The translations under genes were made by a program, and so were the position numbers. A stretch of 12,050 nucleotides of DNA, taken from Woronichinia sp035285405. GTDB lineage: Bacteria; Cyanobacteriota; Cyanobacteriia; Cyanobacteriales; Microcystaceae. The notes under the pieces are model-generated. The model was not told where the DNA came from. It was given only the letters and a program-made list of their open reading frames with translations, and made no database searches. The stretch covers positions 1 through 12,050 of the forward strand of contig JAYKJI010000340.1 in the NCBI GenBank assembly GCA_035285405.1, given 5' to 3'. Shown here one piece after another: positions 1-6,920 of this stretch; within the stretch, counting starts at the first letter, position 1; every line of letters starts with the position of its first letter.

Positions 1-149
1 CAACTTGACATAGGACTTTTGCTACTCAGAATTATTGCAATGAAATCAATTACAACTACTTTTTCATCGTGATTCCGTCCAATTCCATGTGGAGCATTTT
101 CTTGATTACCCCCTGAACGGTTACGATCGCGGTTTCTTTTTACGGACAA
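1..149 (-). other. Possible 5' part of a minus-strand ORF leaving the window
   Basis: The minus strand is open from a TTG at 149 down to the window edge (about 49 codons), after an in-frame TGA just upstream. The reading contains an Arg/Asn-rich start and then a plausible hydrophobic stretch (VVVIDFIAIIL). I do not recognise a family, there is no clear ribosome binding site, and a stretch this short can be open by chance. It could be the beginning of a gene outside the window, a gene remnant, or non-coding. Confidence is low. Confidence 0.15.
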
Positions 150-160
150 GGGCGATCACC

Positions 161-166
161 TATAAT
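161..166 (+). promoter_or_regulatory. Candidate -10 box for xisH-xisI
   Basis: A perfect TATAAT lies 25 bases before the xisH ATG. The hexamer 17 bases further upstream (138-143) is a poor -35, so this is only a likely promoter. There is no Shine-Dalgarno-like sequence between it and the start codon, which is common in cyanobacteria. Confidence 0.35.
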
Positions 167-191
167 TGAGATTATTGTCCTGTGTTAATCT

Positions 192-605
192 ATGGCAAAA
201 GACTTATTTCACAAAGCAGTTAAGCAAGCCTTAATCAAAGACGGCTGGATAATTACTAATGATCCCTTAACCATTAGGATTGATCGCGTTAAACTCGAAA
301 TTGATTTAGGAGCCGAAAAAGTATTTGCTGCTGAAAAGAATGGACAAAAAATAGCTGTAGAAGTTAAAAGCTTTATTAATCCTTCCACTATCAACGACTT
401 CCATAATGCCCTCGGCCAGTTTCTGAATTATCGCCTTGCCTTGCAAATGACAGACTCTGATCGCATTCTTTATTTAGCAGTTCCAATTGATATTTTTAAC
501 ACCTTTTTTCAGGAACGTTTTACCCAAGCGGTAATTGAACAATATGACTTAAAAATCTTAGCTTATGACCCCAATATAGAGGAGATTGTCACATGGAAAA
601 ACTAG
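192..605 (+). CDS. xisH: XisH family protein (PD-(D/E)XK nuclease-like)
   Basis: This 137-residue protein matches the XisH family, first named in heterocystous cyanobacteria as a factor controlling excision of the fdxN element. It is soluble, with no signal peptide or membrane segment. It opens with the usual MAKD.FH..VK.AL..DGW block. It also has the layout of a PD-(D/E)XK-type nuclease core: D38 in EIDLGAE, then E57-V-K59 in IAVEVKSF, then Q76 in a following helix (ALGQFLNYR). Length is normal for the family. Its last 13 bases overlap xisI, so the two are surely co-transcribed and probably co-translated. No fdxN element or recombinase gene lies in this window, so a role in element excision here is unproven. 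Most cyanobacterial copies of this pair have no known function. Confidence 0.9.
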   Translation: MAKDLFHKAVKQALIKDGWIITNDPLTIRIDRVKLEIDLGAEKVFAAEKNGQKIAVEVKSFINPSTINDFHNALGQFLNYRLALQMTDSDRILYLAVPIDIFNTFFQERFTQAVIEQYDLKILAYDPNIEEIVTWKN

Positions 606-922
606 CAAAATATCGCCAAATCGTGCGCGAACTACTTACCGCCCATGCTACCACCAATGAACCCAATATTGAATGTCAACTCATTTTTGACACTGAACAC
701 GATCACTATCAACTTCTCGATTTAGGTTGGCAAGACTTAAATCGCATTTATGCTTGTTATATTCATTTAGATATTAAAGACGAAAAAATCTGGATTCAAC
801 ACAACATGACAGAAGCCGATCTCGGTCAAGAATTAGTCGAAAAAGGGGTTTCACCCTCCGATATTATTTTAGGTTTGCATCCTCCCTATAAACGACCCTA
901 TACAAATTACGGAGTTGCTTAA
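593..922 (+). CDS. xisI: XisI family protein
   Basis: This 109-residue soluble protein matches XisI, the standard partner of XisH. The central block (FDTEHDHYQLLDLGW, residues 32-46), the IHLDIKDEKIWIQHNMTE block (57-74) and the C-terminal end LGLHPPYKRPYTNYGVA are all family hallmarks, so the gene is complete and undamaged. The ATG lies 13 bases inside the end of xisH, typical of translational coupling. The biochemical role of XisI is not established. The constant pairing suggests that it binds or controls XisH, which is inference. No terminator hairpin is evident after the stop. Confidence 0.9.
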   Translation: MEKLAKYRQIVRELLTAHATTNEPNIECQLIFDTEHDHYQLLDLGWQDLNRIYACYIHLDIKDEKIWIQHNMTEADLGQELVEKGVSPSDIILGLHPPYKRPYTNYGVA

Positions 923-1127
923 AATTATTCTTTTTAAAACGCGCTCGCTGGTCTTATAAATTGGATTGATGATAGCAAGCCCAAGGTTCCAAAGAAAAAA
1001 AAGAGTGCGATCTATTTGTGATAGAAAAGAGCGATCGCCGATTTTGTAAATTAGCTTGACAATTGGTTACGTTCCTTAGAATTTTAATGGTTAACAGGTG
1101 ATCTCTTTTTTGCTTAGGGTTTAGAGT
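923..1127. other. Intergenic region after xisI
   Basis: No gene is supported here. The stretch holds one HIP1 octamer at 1031-1038, several near-copies of HIP1 and an A-rich tract. A possible promoter (annotated separately) points right. Nothing resembling an RNA gene or strong terminator was seen. Confidence 0.5.
1056..1082 (+). promoter_or_regulatory. Candidate sigma70-type promoter
   Basis: TTGACA (1056-1061) is a perfect -35 hexamer and TAGAAT (1077-1082) matches the -10 consensus at five of six bases. The spacer is only 15 bases, shorter than ideal. It may originally have served the decayed DUF29 copy and now serve the gene at 1249. Confidence 0.3.
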
Positions 1128-1207
1128 GCGATCGCCGATGATTGATACTTATTGAGAAATAAATGAAGTCAATGATAACCCAAACCAATTATTCCAACTA
1201 CAATGTA
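1128..1207 (+). pseudogene. Remnant 5' end of a DUF29 gene with internal in-frame deletion
   Basis: This stretch resembles the leader and start of the intact DUF29 gene at 1892. Both have GCGATCGCC, then a diverged ATGAT..TTGAGA.ATAAAT.AAG.C leader, then the identical AATGATAACCCAAAC with the ATG (1172 here, 1892 there). After codon five the remnant jumps straight to TTATTCCAACTACAAT (1189-1204). That 16-mer is identical to bases 2074-2089, codons 62-66 of the intact gene. The join keeps the frame and removes about 55 codons, probably through the short shared ATTAT. After 1204 the similarity ends. The frame from 1172 stops at 1322-1324, inside the next gene, so no functional DUF29 product is expected. 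Confidence 0.7.
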
Positions 1208-1248
1208 ATTTGCCTAACCCCAATTTATTCACCTCTACCCACTCTTTT

Positions 1249-1770
1249 ATGTCCTTACCAAACCCTTCCGATTCCCTTAACTCCCCAGAAGATCGCGATC
1301 GCCAACTCCTATTGGACGCTTTAGCAGGCAGAGAATTCACCCTAGCAGACGTTATTGGCCAGGCAGGAGGAGACTTTTTAAAGGGAGAATCCCCCGTTCC
1401 CAAATTGGTGCAACTAAAAACAGAATTAAAACTGTTTACTCGTCAACACTTACAAGATCCATCGGGAGCCTTACAGGCCGTCTTACAGGTACGCATTGAT
1501 GAAGGCGATCGCCTAATTAGTCAATATTTAGATACTCCTTTAATCGCTCTCCAAAAAATGGTTGAAAATTATCTCAATCCTAGCGAAATGCTCTACGAAT
1601 TAGTGCGTCAAGTGGATTTTCGCTATGGTCAAATGTATGGAGAAAAACCCTATTTTCAAAGCCCTGGTAGCCCTGCCCATCCTGATGACGAATATACCCA
1701 CGAATCCGTTAAACAGCAACTTAATGATTTTTTAACTTATCTGCAAAGTGTCATCAATGATGATCTCTAA
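1249..1770 (+). CDS. Hypothetical protein, probably helical and soluble
   Basis: The protein is 173 residues from the ATG at 1249. A TTG at 1210 would add 13 residues, but that stretch lies directly against the DUF29 remnant and has no ribosome binding site, so I prefer the ATG. I do not recognise the family. The product is acidic, has no signal peptide, membrane segment or cysteine cluster, and looks mainly helical. Segments such as DRQLLLDALAGREFTLADVIGQ and the C-terminal HESVKQQLNDFLTYLQSVI suggest amphipathic helices. A Gly/Pro-rich link (FQSPGSPAHPDDEY) precedes the last helix. Two in-frame HIP1 sites (near 1293 and 1504) suggest long residence in a cyanobacterial genome. It is flanked on both sides by DUF29 5' sequence, which suggests local rearrangement. 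Function is unknown. Confidence 0.75.
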   Translation: MSLPNPSDSLNSPEDRDRQLLLDALAGREFTLADVIGQAGGDFLKGESPVPKLVQLKTELKLFTRQHLQDPSGALQAVLQVRIDEGDRLISQYLDTPLIALQKMVENYLNPSEMLYELVRQVDFRYGQMYGEKPYFQSPGSPAHPDDEYTHESVKQQLNDFLTYLQSVINDDL

Positions 1771-1891
1771 CAAAAATTCTCCTCAGGAAAACGACAATCA
1801 AACCATTGCCTAGCCGATGCGGATAGTAGGAGGTTGCTATGTGAATTAGCGATCGCCTATGATGATAATTGCTGAGAGATAAATAAAGCCA
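1771..1891. other. Leader region of the DUF29 gene
   Basis: This 121-base gap contains a HIP1 site (about 1849-1856). Its right part is the leader that is duplicated upstream of the remnant at 1128-1171. No convincing promoter or terminator was identified. Confidence 0.4.
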
Positions 1892-2329
1892 ATGATAACC
1901 CAAACTGATTATGCCCTTTGGCTGGACAACACGATTAGCCTATTACAACGGAAAAAATACGATAGCGTTGACTGGGAGAATTTAATTGAGGAGATTGAGC
2001 AATTGGGTAGAAGTCAAAGACGAGAACTACGCAATCGGTTAACTACCATGCTAGAACACTGTCTCAAACTTTATTATTCCAACTACAATCTGGACTATCG
2101 GGGCTGGTCGGAAACTATTAAGCGTCGTCAGCGAGAACTCAAAGAATTATTAGAAGAATCTCCTAGTCTCAAACAATATTGGGATGAAATATTCTTAGAT
2201 TGTTATGCTAAAGCGTTAGAAAGCCTTAGAGAAAACCGAAATTATCAATCCTTTTCTTTCCCCGAAAATTGTCCCTTTTCTCAGGAAATTAGTCAAATTT
2301 TAACTCAATCTTTTTACAGGGAAAGTTAG
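1892..2329 (+). CDS. DUF29 domain-containing protein
   Basis: This 145-residue soluble protein matches the DUF29 family, which is greatly expanded in cyanobacteria and has no established function. The family pattern is clear: an N-terminal TDYALWLDNTISLLQ segment, D27-W-x-N-L-I-E-E-I-E-Q-L-G39 followed by a basic helix, the LEHCLKLYY/GW block (54-72), and the helical end with ENCPFS. Length is typical and the frame is intact. The ATG at 1892 starts the conserved N-terminus exactly. A deleted second copy of its 5' end lies 720 bases upstream. The next gene converges on it from the minus strand. No partner gene suggests a role. Confidence 0.85.
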   Translation: MITQTDYALWLDNTISLLQRKKYDSVDWENLIEEIEQLGRSQRRELRNRLTTMLEHCLKLYYSNYNLDYRGWSETIKRRQRELKELLEESPSLKQYWDEIFLDCYAKALESLRENRNYQSFSFPENCPFSQEISQILTQSFYRES

Positions 2330-2479
2330 TTTAAATGAAACCATTATGCACAGTAAAAATAGTAATCTTCTCTGCAACTTGATCTTCAGAAGTGCTAAGT
2401 CGGGAATGGCGATCGCGTTTTCAATGGATAATGATCAATGAATCGGCGATCGCTCTTGGTTTATGAGCCGCTATCTTGC
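2330..2479. other. Convergent intergenic region
   Basis: This is the gap between the 3' ends of the DUF29 gene and the porin. It has two HIP1 octamers (about 2408-2415 and 2446-2453). They could pair with each other in RNA, but neither is followed by a U-tract, so no intrinsic terminator is called. Confidence 0.4.
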
Positions 2480-4402
2480 TTAGGAGCTATACTGAAGGCG
2501 CACATTGCTGATAAAAATACCCGGATTACTGCCAAAATTATTGGGACGACCAATAAACAAGAAATTAGGAACAATGGCAATATTATTGTTAATAGGATAA
2601 AAATAGGTTGCCTCAATTTCGTATTGAGTAGCCCCATCACCGCCATTAGAAACCAGATATTGCTGACCGGCTACCACATCAAAGGGGACAAGATAGGACA
2701 GCGTTCCCTGAGCACCTTCCTTGCCTAGGTCAGGGAAACCCAAGCCCACTTGGAAGCTATTGGCATTAACCGCCTGATTAATCGGTTTAAGAGTAGTATT
2801 GCCACGGGTATAACGTCCAAAAAGTCCCACACCAGGGGTAATTAACCAATCAAAGTTAACGCTAAAGGTATTAGCGGGCGAATTTTTCAGTCCACCATCG
2901 TTAGGATTAATATCCAGCCCTTGCCCTGGCCCCGCATCAGCAATACCATACAGAGGCTCCCCTGTTGGACCGCCAATAGTTCCGCCTAATGCTTGAATCA
3001 TGCTGTAGTTGTACAACAGTCTGATATTAAAATTATCGGTTGGCGCGTAGCTCAACTCCGCCGTTGTGGTATTAGTACCACCAAATAAACCTTTTTGGGG
3101 ATCACTGGCTGTATTGAAAGGCGGTCTGGGAAGAAATTCATCCGCTTCTCCCAAATAGGCGACATTGAGTTTTAACTCTGGAATAATCTTCCAGGAAACC
3201 ACTGCCCCCGCACCGCGATCAATTGCATTGAGCAAACTACTACCACCCGAATTAAAACTGCCGGCTCCATTCAGGAAGAAGGTAAAACGGTTATTGTCAA
3301 AATAGCGGTACCAATTGACCCTTGGCCCGACCACAATGTTGAGATTATCAGCCGCTGGGAACTGGTAAAACAATTCTCGGATGATCACTTCACTACGATT
3401 ATTGCCAACATTGGGCCCTGCTGTTTGATCGGTAAAGGGAACCCCGAAGGTGTTGTACATCCCCGCCGAAGCATAGACGTTAGCAGGGGAGTTACCATTT
3501 CCTGAGGCTAATTGGGTGACGAGACTATCTTTGCCCGTAAAGGAAGTGGTTAGGGTTAGCCAGGTCAGAAAACTTAAGGTTGTCTGAGCATTGTTAGATT
3601 GAGTCGAAACAATGGGTTGACCCGTGGCAGGATTTCGACCAGGAGAACGAATTTCTAAGGGAACGTTCAGATTGGTGGCATTGACCTTGATGTCTCCCCC
3701 AGCCGAGGCATTGGTCAGGTTCATAAAGACCAAACCCGACAGTTTAGTGGTGGTAGAAAATTGATGATCTTCGAGATAGGAAGTCCGTACTTCTAGGTTG
3801 TCAATTCTGGCTCCGAGAGCCACTAATTCCTGTTCAAATTGTTGAGCTAGGGCTTTAAGTTTATCAATATCTTCCCGAATTACAGCGACGTTTTCTTGCA
3901 ACAAACGCTCCATCACGTTCATACAGGCATTTAAACCTGCCGCAAATTCCCAACGAGAAAGGGCGCGATTGCCTCGGAAGGTTCGATCAGGATAGCCGAC
4001 AATACAGCCATAACGTTCCACCAAGCTTTTTAGGGCTTCGTAGGCCCAAGCGGTCGGTTCCACATCCCGTAGTTCAGAAACACTCGTCACTTGATCCATG
4101 CCGGCATTGCTTGTCTGGGGAGCATTAAAGGTCTTAAGTTGCTGACGGCGACGCATTAAATCCAGGGCATCCGCTTGAGTGGCGATCGCGGGCATAGGTA
4201 CGGGAGAAACCGCCTGAACAGTAGCCGTTTCTGGGGTTGGAGTCGCAATATTCTGGGTTGGAGGTAAATCTAAATTATCTTCCGTGGGGGCTATTTCAGC
4301 TTTGGCTTGCCCGATAACGCTTAAGTTACAGAGAATAAACGAGATATAAAAAAACGATTTCAAGTAATTTTTCACTAACAGCAAAAAATCTTTCTCATTC
4401 AT
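2480..4402 (-). CDS. SLH-domain outer-membrane porin (iron uptake porin / Som family)
   Basis: This 640-residue protein has a signal peptide with likely cleavage after GQAKA (residue 35) and a Pro/Thr-rich linker (about 36-75). An SLH domain (about 104-160; SELRDVEPTAWAYEAL, GYPDRTFRGNRALSRWEF) is expected to bind periplasmic peptidoglycan or its polymers. A coiled-coil stretch (about 165-210) and a long beta-rich OprB-like barrel with many Gly/Asn-rich loops (about 215-640) follow. This is the plan of cyanobacterial Som/iron uptake porins, which let small solutes and ions through the outer membrane. The protein is on the long side for the family. It diverges from the ABC importer operon across 183 bases containing a palindromic NtcA-like site. 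Its own -10 candidate TAGGAT sits 22 bases from that site, so co-regulation with the operon is likely. The true substrate is unknown and the family name should not be taken to mean iron. Confidence 0.88.
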   Translation of the reverse strand: MNEKDFLLLVKNYLKSFFYISFILCNLSVIGQAKAEIAPTEDNLDLPPTQNIATPTPETATVQAVSPVPMPAIATQADALDLMRRRQQLKTFNAPQTSNAGMDQVTSVSELRDVEPTAWAYEALKSLVERYGCIVGYPDRTFRGNRALSRWEFAAGLNACMNVMERLLQENVAVIREDIDKLKALAQQFEQELVALGARIDNLEVRTSYLEDHQFSTTTKLSGLVFMNLTNASAGGDIKVNATNLNVPLEIRSPGRNPATGQPIVSTQSNNAQTTLSFLTWLTLTTSFTGKDSLVTQLASGNGNSPANVYASAGMYNTFGVPFTDQTAGPNVGNNRSEVIIRELFYQFPAADNLNIVVGPRVNWYRYFDNNRFTFFLNGAGSFNSGGSSLLNAIDRGAGAVVSWKIIPELKLNVAYLGEADEFLPRPPFNTASDPQKGLFGGTNTTTAELSYAPTDNFNIRLLYNYSMIQALGGTIGGPTGEPLYGIADAGPGQGLDINPNDGGLKNSPANTFSVNFDWLITPGVGLFGRYTRGNTTLKPINQAVNANSFQVGLGFPDLGKEGAQGTLSYLVPFDVVAGQQYLVSNGGDGATQYEIEATYFYPINNNIAIVPNFLFIGRPNNFGSNPGIFISNVRLQYSS

Positions 4403-4439
4403 GACGACTCACACCACTTTTCAATATTTAAACCCACAA

Positions 4440-4445
4440 ATCCTA
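4440..4445 (-). promoter_or_regulatory. Candidate -10 box for the porin gene
   Basis: Read on the minus strand this is TAGGAT, which fits the TAN3T form of NtcA-activated promoters. Exactly 22 bases separate it from the GTA-N8-TAC site. Transcription would begin near 4433, giving a leader of about 30 bases before the porin ATG. Confidence 0.5.
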
Positions 4446-4466
4446 ACAAGCTTACCCTCGCCTCAA

Positions 4467-4482
4467 TGTATCCTTGTATACA
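4467..4482. promoter_or_regulatory. NtcA binding site (TGTA-N8-TACA) between divergent genes
   Basis: The sequence TGTATCCTTGTATACA fits the full palindromic NtcA consensus TGTA-N8-TACA, with GTA at 4468-4470 and TAC at 4479-4481. NtcA is the CRP-family regulator that activates nitrogen-scavenging genes in cyanobacteria when 2-oxoglutarate is high. Activated promoters usually carry a TAN3T -10 box about 22 bases downstream of the site. Here this is met on the minus strand (TAGGAT, gap 22) and on the plus strand (TATTTT, gap 23). The site is symmetric, so one dimer could activate both directions. The core match is seen directly; NtcA binding is inference. Confidence 0.65.
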
Positions 4483-4504
4483 GTGAACGATAGGCGATAT
4501 GCTT

Positions 4505-4510
4505 TATTTT
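4505..4510 (+). promoter_or_regulatory. Candidate -10 box for the BMP/biuret operon
   Basis: TATTTT (form TAN3T) begins 23 bases after the TAC half of the NtcA-like site. This places the site at about -42 from a start near 4517 and leaves a leader of about 70 bases before the lipoprotein gene. An alternative TATGCT at 4498-4503 has a 16-base gap, which is less suitable. Confidence 0.45.
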
Positions 4511-4585
4511 TTGGGTCAAGCTTTATTTTCAGTCAAGACAAGATAATTCAAATATTTTCAACCAATTTAGGAATAACTAAAACTT

Positions 4586-5779
4586 ATGACATCGAGACAT
4601 TTTCATCTTTCTCGCCGTCAAATCATTCGGGGAATCTTAGCGACAACGGCTTTTGGTGTAACAGCGAAATTGGGGACAGGCTGTAGTCCTGCCAAGGAGA
4701 GTGCTAACCCTACGACCTCTCCCAATGCGGCTCAAAGTGCGGCGCAAGATTTAGTTATTGGCTTTATCTATGTTGGGCCAAAAGATGACTTTGGTTACAG
4801 TCAGGCCCATGCAGAGGGGGCGGCGGGCATTGCCAAACTACCCGGTGTGAAAATTGTGGAACAGGCCAGTGTACCAGAAACTACCGAAGTTCAGGAAGCC
4901 ATGCGTAGTATGATTGAACAAGATGGCGTGCAGGTGATCTTTCCCACGTCCTTTGGTTATTTCGATCCCCATGTTCTCAAAATGGCCAAGGAATTTCCCG
5001 ATGTCCAATTTCTGCACGCTGGGGGACTTTATAAACCAGACGTTCACCCAAAAAATGTCGGGACTTATTTTGGTTACATTGATGAGGCCCAATATATTGC
5101 CGGAATTGTAGCGGCTCGTACCTCTAAAACTGGAAAACTGGGCTTTATTGCAGCCAAACCGATCCCTCAAGTTCTACGCAATATTAATAGTTTTACTTTG
5201 GGAGCAAGGAGTGTAAATCCTAAAGCTACCACCCAGGTTGTCTTTACAGGGGATTGGTCTGAACCCGTCAAAGAAGCTGAAGCTGCGAATAGTATGGCTG
5301 ACCAGGGTATTGATGTAATTACCTGTCATGTGGATAGTCCCAAAGTCATTGTTGAAACAGCTAAAAAGCGCGGTATTTTCTCTTCGGGTTATCATGCCAG
5401 TCAGGCCAAACTTGATCCCGAAGGCTATTTGACGGGGGCAGAATGGGATTGGACGAGTATTTACACCGACTATGTGAATATGATTAAAGCGGGAAAAACC
5501 CTGATGAATGGCGGCATTCCCCATTTAGTCCGAGGCGGATTTAAAGAACATTTCATCAAGTTATCTCCCTATGGCCCGGCGGTTAGTGAAGCCACAAGAA
5601 AAGAAGCGGATGCAGTCAAAGCGAAGTTTATGGCCGGCACGATGGTCATTTATAAAGGAGAAATTAAAGATAATAAGGGCAAAGTTGTTGTCCCTGCTGG
5701 GAAAGAGTACAAGCAGCAGGATATTGAGCTAGAAAAAATGAATTGGCTTGTGGAAGGTGTGATTGGTACGACTAGTTAA
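4586..5779 (+). CDS. BMP-family ABC transporter substrate-binding lipoprotein
   Basis: This 397-residue protein is the periplasmic substrate-binding component of the importer. The N-terminus has a twin-arginine motif (SRRQIIR, residues 9-15), a hydrophobic segment and a lipobox-like GTGC with Cys33. It is probably exported by Tat and anchored as a lipoprotein, although glycine at the -3 position is unusual. The mature part begins with VIGFIYVGPKDDFGYSQAH, the typical start of Bmp/PnrA-type proteins. It continues with the family features GVQVIFPTSFGYFD, AGIVAARTSKTGKLGFIA, INSFTLGARSVNP and GIDVITCHVDSP. BMP proteins mostly bind nucleosides or related ring compounds, but cluster members act on other substrates. 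Here the two cysteine hydrolases point to a ureide, which is inference. It is first in the operon, after the NtcA-like promoter; a permease follows 17 bases later. Confidence 0.9.
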   Translation: MTSRHFHLSRRQIIRGILATTAFGVTAKLGTGCSPAKESANPTTSPNAAQSAAQDLVIGFIYVGPKDDFGYSQAHAEGAAGIAKLPGVKIVEQASVPETTEVQEAMRSMIEQDGVQVIFPTSFGYFDPHVLKMAKEFPDVQFLHAGGLYKPDVHPKNVGTYFGYIDEAQYIAGIVAARTSKTGKLGFIAAKPIPQVLRNINSFTLGARSVNPKATTQVVFTGDWSEPVKEAEAANSMADQGIDVITCHVDSPKVIVETAKKRGIFSSGYHASQAKLDPEGYLTGAEWDWTSIYTDYVNMIKAGKTLMNGGIPHLVRGGFKEHFIKLSPYGPAVSEATRKEADAVKAKFMAGTMVIYKGEIKDNKGKVVVPAGKEYKQQDIELEKMNWLVEGVIGTTS

Positions 5780-5796
5780 TTTCTGGGGAAAATTCC

Positions 5797-6885
5797 ATGA
5801 TCAGGGGCAAAAGCTGGCAAACTATGGCAGAGGCAATCTGTATTCCTCTGGGCGCGATCGTGATTTCTTTAATCATCTTTGGCATTTTTTGTGCCTTTGC
5901 GGGGGCCGATCCTTTGGCTGTTTATGGCTCCATTTACAAGGCCGCTTTTGGCAAATGGACTTCCTGGCAAAACACCTTAATTCGTGCCTCGCCTCTGATG
6001 CTAAGTGCTTTATGTACTGCGCTGCCTGCCCGTTTGGGTTTAATTATTATCGGCAATGAAGGGGCCTTGGTAATGGGAGGTTTAGGGGCGGCTTCCATCG
6101 GTTTGGCGATCGCCTCTGCACCTCCAACCATTGTTCAAATCGGGATGGCTTTAGGAGGGATGATTGCTGGCGGTCTTTGGATTGCAGCAGTGGGAGCTTT
6201 GCGCCATTATCGGGGAGTCAATGAAACCATTAGCAGTTTATTAATGAATTACATTGCGATCGCCATTCTCAACCATCTTGTCAATGGCCCCATGCGCGAT
6301 CCCAGTTCCCTCAACAAACCCTCCACCTATCCCATCCTCGACATCAATATGTTAGGGGCAATTCCAGGCACGAGGATACACTATGGTCTGATTTATGGTT
6401 TAGTCGCCTGTGCTGTAGCCTATTTTCTCATCCAACGAACGACCTTTGGCTTTGCGGCTCGGACGGCGGGAGGAAATATTCGTGCAGCCCGTCTAGCGGG
6501 TTTGCCTGTGGGGAAATTAACCCTGGCAATTTGTTTCCTGGCAGGTTCCTGTGCAGGCTTAGCAGGCATGGTAGAGGTGGCAGCAGTACACGGTAAAGCC
6601 AATGAATCCCTCAATGCCAATTACGGTTATGGGGGAATTTTAGTGGCTTTTATTGCTCGTCATAATCCCTTAGCGGCAGCCCTAGTCTCGATTTTGTTGG
6701 GAGGTATTTTAGCCAGTGGCGGCATTTTACAACGAGAGCATAATTTGCCCGATGCAACGGTTTTAGTCTTTCAAGGTATCGTCTTTTTGATCATTCTCTA
6801 TAGCGAGTCTCTCTATGGCAAGTTAGGAATTTTCAAAGAGCCAGAACCCAACAAAGTCCTAAATCAGCCAGCTGTTACTGTTTAA
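5797..6885 (+). CDS. ABC transporter permease (BMP/sugar-type, BPD_transp_2 family), first subunit
   Basis: This 362-residue integral membrane protein has about eight to ten hydrophobic segments. It matches the first permease of BMP-type importers (NupP/YufP-like). Recognisable blocks are GNEGALVMGGLGA (86-98), GVNETISSLLMNYIA (140-154) and GGNIRAARLAGLP (225-237). The last is the cytoplasmic coupling loop that contacts the ATPase. Length is typical. GGGGAA at 5785-5790 is a good ribosome binding site for the ATG at 5797, and the gap to the lipoprotein gene is only 17 bases, so the two are one transcript. It should pair with the second permease at 7180 to form the channel. Confidence 0.9.
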   Translation: MIRGKSWQTMAEAICIPLGAIVISLIIFGIFCAFAGADPLAVYGSIYKAAFGKWTSWQNTLIRASPLMLSALCTALPARLGLIIIGNEGALVMGGLGAASIGLAIASAPPTIVQIGMALGGMIAGGLWIAAVGALRHYRGVNETISSLLMNYIAIAILNHLVNGPMRDPSSLNKPSTYPILDINMLGAIPGTRIHYGLIYGLVACAVAYFLIQRTTFGFAARTAGGNIRAARLAGLPVGKLTLAICFLAGSCAGLAGMVEVAAVHGKANESLNANYGYGGILVAFIARHNPLAAALVSILLGGILASGGILQREHNLPDATVLVFQGIVFLIILYSESLYGKLGIFKEPEPNKVLNQPAVTV

Positions 6886-6920
6886 GTAACTAGCTTTTGA
6901 AATTGTAAGATACATTTTGA

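Noticed and set aside
1210..1248. TTG at 1210 as start of the hypothetical gene
   Set aside because: The added 13 residues directly adjoin the DUF29 scar and have no ribosome binding site; the ATG at 1249 is simpler.
2438..2728. Plus-strand open frame opposite the 3' end of the porin gene
   Set aside because: It lies mostly antisense to the well-supported porin, has no family resemblance, and its openness follows from the porin codon pattern.
4474..4686. Plus-strand frame over the divergent promoter region
   Set aside because: It covers the NtcA-like site and the start of the lipoprotein gene in another frame and shows no family features.
5763..6059. Plus-strand frame overlapping the first permease
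   Set aside because: It is out of frame with a clear permease gene that has a good ribosome binding site; the product is Cys/Trp-rich and unlike a real protein.
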